Notes under the pieces: generated by a model | What the model saw: only the letters and a program-made list of their open reading frames with translations | Told to the model about the DNA's origin: nothing | Databases searched by the model: none | Program-made: the position numbers and the translations under genes | Shown: positions 10,201 through 20,211 of the stretch, piece by piece | How positions within the stretch are numbered: position 1 is the first letter of the stretch | How the letters are laid out: each line of letters opens with the position of its first letter | NCBI GenBank assembly: GCA_964058845.1 | Contig: CAXKVR010000486.1 | Location: forward strand, 1 to 29,355 | Reading direction: 5' to 3' | DNA: 29,355 bases | From: Carex sylvatica | Taxonomy: Eukaryota > Streptophyta > Magnoliopsida > Poales > Cyperaceae

Positions 10201-13200
10201 TGTAGGCTCTCTATAAGACAAGAGAAGAGGGCAGTTGCAACCCTAATAAAACACTCTGATTTAAGATGTTTGCAGCACTCAAGTAGTGTCTCCAGAAGGC
10301 AAGATAATAGGGCATTTACATACAAAGTACAACACTCTAATTGTAGGTGTTTGCAGCACTCTAGTTGTGTCTCTAGATTGCAAGATAACAGGACATTTAC
10401 AACCCTAATACAACATTCCAGTTGAAGGTGTTTGGAACACTCTTGTAGTGTCTCTATATAGGAAAATAATAGTGCATTTACACTGCTAATACAACAATCT
10501 AATTAAAGGTGTTTGGAGCACTCATGTAGTGTCTCTATATGGAAAGATAATAGGGCATTTACAACTGTAATAGAACACTTCAATAGATGGTGTTTGAAGA
10601 ACTCTAGTAGTGTCTCCAGATTGCAAGATAATAGGGCATTTACAACCCTAATATGGCAAGATAATAGGGCATTTATAACTATAATACAACACTCCAATTG
10701 CAGGTGTTTGGAACACTCTAATAGTGTCTTTATATGGCAAGATAATAGGGCATTTACAACCCTAGTACGACACTCGAATTGTAGGTGTTTGGAGCACTCT
10801 AGTAGTGTGTCCAGATGACATTATAATAGGGCATTTAAAACCCTAATACAACACTCTAGTTGAAGGTGTTTGGGGCATTATTGTACTGTATATATATGGA
10901 AAGATAATAGTGCATTTACATCCCTAATACAACACTCTAATTGAAGATATTTTGGGCGCTCAGGTAGTGTCTCCAGGTGGCAACATAATATGGCATTTGA
11001 AACCCTAATACAACACTCCAATTGAAGTTGTTTGGAGCAGTTTTGTTGTGTCTCCATATGGGAAGATAATAGGGCATTTATAATCCTAATACAACACTGT
11101 AATTGATGATTTTTGGAGCACTCCAGTAGTGAATCCAGATGGCTAGATAATAGAGCATTTACAATCCTAATACAACATTCCAATTGAAGTTGTTTGGAGC
11201 ACTCGAGTAGTGTCTCCATATGGCAAGATAGCAGGGCATGTTCAAACCGAATACAACACTTCAATTGAAGGTATTTGGAGAACTCTAGTAGTGTCTCTGT
11301 ATGGCTAGATAATAGAGAATTTACAACCCTATTACAATACTCTAATTGAAGGTCTTTGCGGCACTCTAGTAGTGTCGCCGGATGGCAAGATAATAGTGCA
11401 TTATAACCCTAATAAAACAGTCTAATTGAAGGTGTTTGGAGTACTCTGATAGTGTCTCTATATAGGAGGATAATAATGCTTTTACAACCCTAATATTACA
11501 CTCGAATTGTAGGTGGTTGGAGCAATCTAGTAGTGTGTCCAGATGACAATATAATAGGTCATTTAAAACCCTAATACAACACTCTAGTTGAAGGTGTTTG
11601 GAGCATTATTGTACTGTATATATATGGAAAGGTAATAGTGCATTTACACCCCAATACAACACTCTAATTGAAGATATTTTGGGCGCTCAGGTAGTGTCTT
11701 TAGGTGGCAACATAAGATGGCATTTACAACCCTAATACAACACTCCAATTGATGGTGTTTGGAGCAGTTTTGTTGTGTCTCCATATGACAAGATAATAGG
11801 GCATTTACAATCCTAATACAACACTACAATTGAAAATGTTTGGAGCACTCCAGTAGTTAATCCAGATGGCTAGATAATAGGGCATTTACAATCCTAATAC
11901 AACATTCCAATTGAAGTTGTTTGGAGCACTCTAGTAGTGTCTCCATATGGCAAGATAATAGGGCATGTTCAAACCGAATACAACACTTCAATTGAAGTTA
12001 TTCGGAGCACTCTAGTAGTGTCTCTATATGGGAAGATAATAGAGCATTTACAACCCTAATACAATACTCTAATTGAAGGTGTTTGCAGCACTCTAGTAGT
12101 GTCGCCGGATGGCGAGATAATAGTGCATTTACAACCTTAATAAAACAGTCTGATAGAAGGTGTTTGGAGCACTCTCGTAGTGTCTCTATATAGGAGGATA
12201 ATAATGCTTTTACAACCCTAATACTACACTATAATTAAAGGTGTTTGTAGCACTCCAGTAGCATCACTATATTGAAAGATAATAGGGCATTTACAACTGT
12301 AATAGAACACTTCAATAGATGGTGTTTGATGAACTCTAGTAGTGTCTCCAGATTGCAAGATAATTGGGCATTTACAACCCTAATGTAACACTCAAGTAGT
12401 GTCTCTATATGGCAAGACAATAGGGCATTTATAACTATAATACAACACTCCAATTGAAGGTGTTTGGAACACTCTAATAAGGTATTTATATGTCAAGATA
12501 ATAGGGCATTTACAACCCTACTATGACACTCGAATTGTAGGTGTTTGGAGCAATCTAGTAGTGTGTCCAGATGACAATATAATAGGTCATTTAAAACCCT
12601 AATACAACACTCTAGTTGAAGGTGTTTGGAGCATTCTTGTACTGTATATATATGGAAAGGTAATAGTGCATTTACACCCCTAATACAACACTCTAATTGA
12701 AGATATTTTGAGCGCTCAGGGAGTGTCTCTAGGTGGCAACATAATATGGCATTTACAACCCTAATACAACACTCCAATTGATGGTGTTTGGAGTAGTTTT
12801 CTTGTGTCTCCATATGGAAAGATAATAGGGCATTTACAATCCTAATACAACACTACAATTGAAAAATGTTTGGAGCACTCTAGTAGTGTCTCGATATGGC
12901 AAGATAATAGGGCATTTTCAAACCGAATACAACATTCCAACTGAAGGTATTTGGAGAACTCTAGTAGTGTCTTTATATGGGAAGATAATAGAGCATTTAC
13001 AACCCTAATACAATACTCTAATTGAAGGTCTTTGGAGCACTCTAGTAGTGTCTCCGGATGGCAAGATAACAATGCATTTACAACCCTAATAAAACAGTCC
13101 AATTGAAGGTGTTTGGAGCACTCTCGTAGTGTCTCTATGTATGAATATAATAGTGCATTTACTATCCTAATACAACACTCTAATTGAAGGTGTTTGGATC

Positions 13201-16120
13201 ACTCTACTAGTGTCTCTATTTGGCAAGATAATTGAGAATTTACAACCCTAATACAACCCTCTATTTGAAGGTGTTTGGAGCACTCTAGTAGTGTCCCCAG
13301 ATGAGAAGATAATAGGGCATTTACAACCCTTATGCAACACTCGAATTGAATGTGTTTGGGGCACTCTTGTAGGCTCTCTATAAGACAAGAGAAGAGGGCA
13401 GTTACAACCCTAATAAATCATTCTGATTTAACATGTTTGCAGCACTCAAGTAGTGTCTACAGAAGGCAAGATAATAGGGCGTTTACAAACCGAGCACAAC
13501 ACTCTAATTGTAGGTGTTTGCAGCACTCTAGTTGTGTCTCTAGATTGCAAAATAACAGGACATTTACAACCCTAATACAACACTCCAGTTGAAGGTGTTT
13601 GGAACACTCTTGTAGTGTCTTTATATAGGAAGATAATAGTGCATTTACACTTCTAATACAACACTCTAATTAAAGGTGTTTGGAGCACTCATGTAGTGTC
13701 TCTATATGGAAAGATAATAGGGCATTTACAACCCTAATACAACACTCCAATTTAAGGTGTTTGGAGCTCTATAGTAGTGCATGCAGTTGGCAAGATAATA
13801 GTGCATTTATAGCCCTAATACAACCCTCCAGTTGATGATATTTGGAACAATCTAGTTGTGTCTCTATATGGGAAGAAAATAGTGCATTTACACCGCTAAT
13901 ACAACACTCTAAGTGAAGGTGTTTGAAGAACTCTTGTAGTGTCTACTGATGGAAAAATTATAGGGCATTTACAACCCTAAAACAATACTCTAATTGATGG
14001 TGTTTGGGGCACTCTAGTAGTGTGTCTATATGGTAAGATAATAGGGTATTTACAACCCAGATACAACACTCCATTTAAAGGTGTTTGCAGCACTCTACTA
14101 GTTTCTCCAGATGAGAAGATAATATGGCATTTACAACTCTAATACAACACTCGAATTGACGGTGTTTGGTGCACTCATGTAGTGTCTCTATATGGAAAGA
14201 TAATAGGGCATTTACATCCTTTATACAACACTCCAATTTACTCTAGTAGTGTCTCCGGATGGCAAGATAATAGTGTATTTACAACCATAATAAAACAGTC
14301 TAATTGAAGGTGTTTGGAGCACTCTCGTATTATCTCTATATGGGAGGATAATAATGCTTTTACAACCCTAATACTACACTCTAATTAAAGGTGTTCGGAG
14401 CACTCTAGTATCATCTCTATATGGAAAGATAATATGGCATTTACAACTGTAATAGAACACTTCAATAGATAGTGTTTGAAGAACTCTAGTAGTGTCTCCA
14501 TATTGCAAGATAATAGGGCATTTACAACCCTAATGTAACACTCCAATTGATGGTGTTTGAAGCACTCAAGTAGTGTCTCTATATAGCAAGATAATAGGGC
14601 ATTTACAACCCTAGTACGACACTCGAATTGTAGGTGTTTGGAGCACTCTAGTAGTGTATCTAGATGACAATATAATAGGGCATTTAAAACCCTAATACAA
14701 CACTCTAGTTGAAGGTGTTTGGAGCATTCTTGTAGTGTATATATATGGAAAGATAATAGTGCATTTACACCCCTAATACAATACTCCAATTGAAGATATT
14801 TTGGGCGCTCAGGTAGTGTCTCAAGGTGGCAACATAATAGGGCATTTAAAACCCTAATACAACACTCCAATTGATGGTGTTTGGAGCAGTTTTGTTGTGT
14901 CTCAATATGGGAAGATAATAGGGCATTTACAATCCAAATACAACACTCCAATTGAAGATGTTTGGAGCACTCCAGTAGTGAATCCAGATGGTTAGATAAT
15001 AGGGCATTTACAACCCTAATAGAACATTCCAATTGAAGTTGTTTGGTGCACTCTAGTAGTGTCTCCAGATGGCAAGATAATAGGGCATTTACAACCCTAA
15101 TACAATATTCTAATTGAAGGTCTTTGGAGCACTTTAGTAGTTTCTCTATATGGCAAGATAATAGGGCATTTACAACCCTAATAGATCACTCCAGTTGAAG
15201 TTGTTTGGAACACTCTTGTAGTGTCTCTATGTATGAATATAATAGGGCATTTACTATCCTAATACAACACTCTAATTGAATGTGTTTGGATCACTCTACT
15301 AGTGTCTCTATATGGCAAGATAATTGAGCATTTACAACCCTAATACAACCCTCTAATTGAAGGTGTTTGGATCACTCTAGTAGTGTCCCCATATGAGAAA
15401 ATAATAGGGCATTTACAACCGTTGTGCCACACTCTAATTGATGGTGTTTGGACCACTCTAGTAGTATCTTTATATGGATAGATAATACGGTATTTAAAAC
15501 CCTAGTACAACACTCTAATTGTAGGTGTTTGGAGCACTCTAGTAGTGTCTAAAGATGACAACATAATAGGGCATTTACAACCTTATACAACACTCTAGTT
15601 GAAGGTGTTTGCTGCACTCTAGTTGTTTCTCCAGATGAGAAGATAATAGAGTATTCACAACCTTAATACAACACTCTAATTGAAAGTATTTAGAGCACTC
15701 TAGTAGTGTCTCTATATGGCAAGATAATAAAACATTTAGAGTCCTAATACTACACTCCAAACGAATGTGTTTGGAGCACTCTAGTAGTGTCTCTATATGG
15801 GAAGATAATAGAGCATTTACAACCCTAATACAATACTCTAATTGAAGGTCTTTGGAGCACTCTAGTAGTGTCTCCGGATGGCAAGATAACAGTTCATTTA
15901 CAACCCTAATAAAACAGTCCAATTGAAGGTGTTTGGAGCACTCTTGTAGAGTCTCTATATAGGAGGATAATAATGCTTTTACAACCCTAAAACAACACTC
16001 TAATGAGAGGTGTTTGGAGCACTCTAGTATGGTCTATATGGAAAGATAATAGGGCATATACAAATGTAATAGAACACTTCAATAGATGGTGTTTGAAGAA
16101 CTCTAGTAGTGTCTCCAGAT
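7083..16120. repeat. Higher-order repeat of about 20 satellite units
   Basis: A distinctive variant unit containing AGAACACTTCAATAGATGG recurs at about 7083, 9139, 10572, 12303, 14453 and 16071. The first spacing, less the MITE and its duplication, is about 1,620 bp (20 x 81), and the last is 1,618 bp. Intermediate spacings are 1,433, 1,731 and 2,150 bp. A second variant with AGACAAGAGAAGAGGGCAGT recurs near 10,218 and 13,384 (a close form at 8,538). A third with GATATTTTGGGCGCTCAGG recurs near 7,938, 9,617, 10,945, 11,672 and 14,797 (a GAGCG form near 12,700). The order of variants is partly conserved between blocks, which indicates duplication of multi-unit blocks by unequal exchange. Confidence 0.75.
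7248..7672. mobile_element. Fold-back MITE, subfamily A (copy 2), with 10-bp target duplication, in satellite
   Basis: The left end GAGGTTGGCTACTATGC is mirrored by GCATAGTAGTCAACCTC. It is closely similar along its length to the copy at 3,206-3,630. The flanks CTATAATACA (7238-7247) and CTATAATACA (7673-7682) are identical. The uninterrupted site is preserved in a sister satellite unit near 9,293, where ACTATAATACAACACACC is continuous. This shows that the element inserted after the array had formed. A 9-10-bp duplication suggests mobilisation by a Mutator-like transposase. Confidence 0.92.
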
Positions 16121-18140
16121 TGCAAGATTATAAGGTATTTACCACCCTAATGTAACACTCCAATTGATGGTGTTTAGAGCACTCAAGTAGTGTCTCTATA
16201 TGGCAAGATAATAGGGTATTTACAACTCTAATACAACACTCGAATTGAAAGTGTTTGGAACACTCTAATAGTGTCTTTATATGCAAGATAATAGGGCATT
16301 TACAACCCTAGTACAACACTCGAATTGTAGGTGTTTAGAGCACTCTAGTAGTGTGTCAACATAACAATATAATAGGGCATTTGAAACCCTAATACAACAC
16401 TCTAGTTAAAGGTGTTTGGAGCATTCTTGTAGTGTATATATATGGAAAGATAATAGTGCATTTACATCCCTAATACAACACTTTAATTGAAGGTATTTTT
16501 GGTGCTATAGTAGTGTCTCCAGATGGAAACATAATAGGACATTTACAACCCTAATACAACACTCCAATTGAACGTGTTTAGAGCACGCTAGTAGTGTCTT
16601 TGGATGGCAGGATAATAGCGCATTTACAACCCTAATACAACACTCCATTTGAAGGTGTTTGGAGCACTCTAGTAGTGAATCCATATGGAAAGATAATAAG
16701 GCGTTTACAACCCTAATACAACACTTCAATTGAAGTTATTTGGAGCACTCTAATAGTGTCTCCAGATGGCAAGATAATAGGGCATTTACAACCCTAATAC
16801 AACACTCTAATTAAAGGTGTTTGGAGCGTTCTAGTAGTGTCTTCAAGATAATAGGGCATTTACAGCCCTAATACAACACTCTAATTGAATGTGTTTAGAG
16901 CACGCTAGTAGTGTCTCCGAATGGCAGGATAATAGCGCTTTTAAAACCCTAATACAACACTCCATTTGAAGGTGTTTGGAGCACTCTAGTAGTGAATCCA
17001 GATGGCAAGATAATAAGGCATTTACAACCCTAATACAACACTCCAATTGAAGTCGTTTAGAGCACTCTAGTAGTGTCTCCAGATGCCAATATAATAGGGC
17101 ATTTGCAACCCTAATACAACACTCAAGTTGAAGGTGTTTGGAGCGCTCTAGTAGTGTCTCCAGATGACAAGTTAATAGGGCATTTACAACTTTAATACAA
17201 CACTCCAATTGAAGGTGTTTGGAGCAATCTTGTAGTATCTCTAACTCCAATTGATGGTGTTTCGAGCACTCTATTAGTGTCTCTATATTAGAAGATAATA
17301 GTGCATTTACAACCCTAATACCACACTCTAATTGAAGGTATTTGGAGCGCTCTAGTTGTGTCTCCAGATGACAAGATAATAGCACAGTTACAACCCTAAT
17401 ACAACACTTTAATTGAATGTGTTTGGAGCACGCTAGTAGTGTCTACAGATAGCAAGATAATAGGGTATTTACAACCCTGATTCAACTCTCTAATTGAAGG
17501 TGTTTGGAGCACTTAGAAGTGTCTCTATACGGGAATATAATAGTGCATTTTCAATCCAAATACAACTCTATAATTGAAGGTCTTTGGAGCGCTCTAGTAG
17601 TGTCTCTAGATGACAAGATAATAGGGCATTTACAACCCTAATACAACATTGTAATTAAAGGTGTTTGGAGCACTCTTGTCGTGTATTTATATGACAAGAT
17701 AATAGTGCATTTACAACCCTAATACAATACTCTAATTGAAGTTTTTCGGAGCACTCCAGTAGTGTCTCCAGATGAAAAGATAATAGGGCATTTACAACCC
17801 TAAAACAATAATCCAATTGAAGGTGTTTTGAGCACTCTAGTAGTATCTCCAGATGAGAAGATAATAGAGTATTCACAACCTTAATACAACACTCTAATTG
17901 AAAGTGTTTAGAGCACTCTAGTAGTGTTTTTATATGGCAAGATAATAGAGTAACTACAACCCTAATGCAACACTCAAATAGAAGGTGTTTAAAGCACTCT
18001 TGTAGTGTCTCCAGAAGGCAAGATAATATGACATTTACAACCCTAAAACAACACTCTAATTGAAGGTGTTTTGAGCACTTTAGTAGTGTCTCTAGATGAC
18101 AAGATAATTGGGTATTAACAACCCAATACAACACAATAAT
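7673..18140. repeat. 81-bp satellite array, main segment
   Basis: About 10.5 kb of tandem 81-bp units. Together with the other two segments this gives about 13.1 kb of pure satellite, or roughly 160 units. Units differ at many positions, for example CTCTATATGG versus CTCCAGATGG and GAAGGTG versus GATGGTG, but length is well kept. In the minus-strand frame reading C-C-I-R-V-V-N-A-L-L-S-C-H then E-T-L-L-E-C-S-K-H-L-Q the consensus has no stop; individual units carry scattered stops and small indels. The longest open runs cover about 8 units (for example 14,385-15,032). I do not annotate these as genes because start codons, splice sites and one continuous frame are lacking. Confidence 0.95.
18136..18140. 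repeat. Target-site duplication, left copy (ATAAT)
   Basis: ATAAT precedes the 5' LTR and recurs at 20212-20216 after the 3' LTR. Joining the flanks restores an ordinary satellite word, CACAATAATTGAAGGT. Confidence 0.93.
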
Positions 18141-18578
18141 TGATGCAGGAGCAAAATCAGTAAATATATTTACTAGATAGCATCTGATTAAGAAGATTAA
18201 TTCCAGCAAGAAAAAAATCAGAAAATTATTTACTCTGTTTACCTTTATGGCAATCTTATATTTATTTAGATTTTTATTTCTTAGTTTTGCCGTTGGACAG
18301 CAGCTCCCTACTGTTAAATTTCTGTTTTAGTAATTTAAAATATTTGAGTAATATGTTACCAAATATTAGCAGCTTTCCTTCATAATTTCTGCATTTAGTA
18401 ATAGCTATATAACCCAGCTTGTGGGTGACAAAAGAGACAATTATTTCTGAAAATTATTTTTGTTATAAAATTAAGGAGAGACGTTTCTCCCCTTTATTTG
18501 GTGTTCTCTGAATTTTAATCTCTGAAGATTGTTGGTATCGCACGCCTATAGAACAATCTTCTGTTCTGTCCAGCGTCA
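18141..18578 (+). repeat. 5' LTR
   Basis: It starts TGATGCAGGAGC and ends CCAGCGTCA. A TATA box, CTATATAACC, lies at 18405-18414, well placed to start transcription about 30 bp downstream. Confidence 0.93.
18406..18412 (+). promoter_or_regulatory. TATA box of 5' LTR
   Basis: TATATAA within the LTR is conserved in the 3' LTR at 20039-20045. It is the likely core promoter of the element. Confidence 0.6.
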
Positions 18579-18580
18579 GT

Positions 18581-18592
18581 TGGTATCAGAGT
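18581..18592 (+). other. Primer-binding site (initiator Met tRNA type)
   Basis: TGGTATCAGAGT begins two bases after the 5' LTR. TGGTATCAGAGC is the sequence complementary to the 3' end of plant initiator tRNA-Met; here the twelfth base differs. Confidence 0.85.
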
Positions 18593-18629
18593 CGAAATCC
18601 TTCGTCTTAGTGTTGTTTCATCAGTTTTA

Positions 18630-19451
18630 ATGGCTGGTGGACGTGGTGATCATGGTGGTCGTCGTGGGCAGATTCTGATGGAGGAAGCCCCACACCATGA
18701 TCGTAGCATCGAGGACGCTGTGTTGATTGAGGATCTGCAGAGACAAATTGTAGAGCTAACCCTACTCCTACGACGTAATTCGCTATTGGAGGTTGCCGAT
18801 CGAAACAAAGACCGCCGAATGAGGCATGGATCTTCGAGAAGCAAAACTCGTATGAGTCGAGATCGTCGACTGAGGCACAAATCAACGAGCTACACTGACA
18901 TTTCTTCTCACCACTGCCTTCACAACATATTCAGCGACAATGTTTCTCCTTCACCTCACCTCCAGCAGAGAGACAACCATTTGAAAGACTGGAATCGTTT
19001 GTATTGTGGCGCTAAAGCAGAAAATCTCAGTGAAGAAGATGAAGAGATCTTCCACGACAAAAGTTCTTTGGTTTCATGTGATGAAGAGGCTCTACATCAA
19101 CACAACAGTGAAGTGAACAGTCGTGAGGCGAAAGATCATGAAACTGATTCGGATTCAACCTTCGACAACCCGTTTCAAAGCTGTACCTGGACTAACCATA
19201 GTGTTTTTAAGGTTGCTGAAATTTTTGCATGTGAAAACATGTCATTTGATTCCCCACCTATTTATGACGAATATCCCAATGATGAATATTATACTATTTC
19301 TAAGTTGGGAGAGTCCCGAACAGAAATAGAGTCATTTGACAATGGCCTTGTAGGTGATTTACTAGTGTTATCATTCTTCCCTTCCAACACAACAAATACT
19401 TCCACCAAAGAAGTTTGTTCCTTGTCAACAACTAATGCTGATCTCCAATAA
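18630..19451 (+). CDS. Gag-like ORF of non-autonomous LTR retrotransposon (273 aa)
   Basis: The ATG lies 52 bp after the 5' LTR and the single frame runs uninterrupted to TAA. The N-terminus is Gly/Arg-rich (MAGGRGDHGGRRGQ), followed by an amphipathic segment EDLQRQIVELTLLLRRN (residues about 34-50), as in the N-terminal coiled part of plant Ty3/gypsy Gag. Residues about 55-85 are very basic. Residues about 130-185 are acidic. A later stretch PPIYDEYPNDEYYT (about 210-223) resembles the linker between Gag and protease in plant gypsy elements. There is no zinc knuckle (CCHC), no DTG protease motif and no polymerase domain. I infer a Gag N-terminus fused to a downstream linker by internal deletion. 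The frame has stayed open despite about 5% LTR divergence. Its role in packaging the element RNA is only a guess. Confidence 0.65.
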   Translation: MAGGRGDHGGRRGQILMEEAPHHDRSIEDAVLIEDLQRQIVELTLLLRRNSLLEVADRNKDRRMRHGSSRSKTRMSRDRRLRHKSTSYTDISSHHCLHNIFSDNVSPSPHLQQRDNHLKDWNRLYCGAKAENLSEEDEEIFHDKSSLVSCDEEALHQHNSEVNSREAKDHETDSDSTFDNPFQSCTWTNHSVFKVAEIFACENMSFDSPPIYDEYPNDEYYTISKLGESRTEIESFDNGLVGDLLVLSFFPSNTTNTSTKEVCSLSTTNADLQ

Positions 19452-19740
19452 TTCCAGCAGAAAACTTGTTTAATCAATATACGATTCAAGGTATGGATAT
19501 GATGATCCTTTTCTAAAATCAAGAAGTGACACATCAAATGAAGGGTACTTCACATTTTTTAGATGTTACAATACTCGGTTTGATTTCAGTTTTGATGAGA
19601 TCACAAAACCAATCATTAGACTACCCATTTGTGGGTTGCACAACTCTATTTTTGTTCTCCATGATCTCATGCGGTTCCGATATTCTTTAACAATGTTTGT
19701 TCTAAATTTGTACTATTTGAAAGAGGTCTACAAGGAAAGT

Positions 19741-19775
19741 AACTCGAGGACGAGTTCTTTTCAACCAGGAGCGAC
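19741..19775 (+). other. Degenerate pol-end and polypurine-tract region
   Basis: AACTCGAGGACGAGTTC is followed by CAACCAGGAGCGAC directly before the 3' LTR. The purine tract is short and interrupted, so plus-strand priming may be weak. The flanking 19,452-19,740 has no open frame and is presumably leftover internal sequence. Confidence 0.55.
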
Positions 19776-20211
19776 TGATGTAGGAGCAAAATCAGTAAAT
19801 GTATTTACTAGATAGCATCCGATTAAGAAGATTAATTCCAGCAAGAAAAAAATCAGAAAATTATTTACTCTGTTTACCTTTATGGCAATCTTATTTATAT
19901 AGATTTTTATTTCTTAGTTTTGACCCTGGACAGCAGCTCCCTGCTGTTAAATTTTTGTTTTAGTAATTTAAAATATTTGAGTAATATGTTACCAAATATT
20001 AGCAACTTTCCTTCCTAATTTCTGCATTGAGTAATAGCTATATAACCCGGCTTGTGGGTGAGAAAAGAGACAATTATTTCTGAAAATTATTTATGTTATA
20101 AAATTAAGGAGAGACGTTTCTCCCCTTTATTTGGTGTTCTCTGAATTTTAATCTCTGAAGATTGTCGGTATCGCACGCCTATAAAGCAATATTATGCTCT
20201 GTCCGGCGTCA
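19776..20211 (+). repeat. 3' LTR
   Basis: It starts TGATGTAGGAGC and ends CCGGCGTCA, and aligns with the 5' LTR throughout. Differences cluster near the end (TAGAACAATCTTCT versus TAAAGCAATATTAT). It is followed by the ATAAT duplication at 20212-20216. Confidence 0.93.

Larger units (their letters stand above)
18141..20211 (+). mobile_element. Non-autonomous LTR retrotransposon inserted in the satellite
   Basis: This 2,071-bp element has LTRs of 438 bp (18141-18578) and 436 bp (19776-20211), both TG...CA, with a 5-bp target duplication. The primer-binding site TGGTATCAGAG at 18581 matches the initiator-methionine tRNA 3' end used by many plant retroelements. Just before the 3' LTR, AACTCGAGGACGAGTTC is a motif I know from plant Ty3/gypsy (chromovirus-like) elements at the end of pol. 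Only one ORF (273 codons, gag-like) is present. Protease, reverse transcriptase, RNase H and integrase are absent, so it would need a helper element. The LTRs differ at roughly two dozen positions by my hand count (about 5%). Confidence 0.93.

Noticed and set aside
14385..15032. 215-codon minus-strand ORF as a gene
   Set aside because: It is about eight satellite units in the frame that is open in the consensus. It starts at an internal ATG of an ordinary unit and ends where a unit has a chance stop. Nothing marks it as a separate gene.
18607..18885. Minus-strand ORFs over the retroelement gene
   Set aside because: They are shadows of the plus-strand gag-like ORF, which has the retroelement context.
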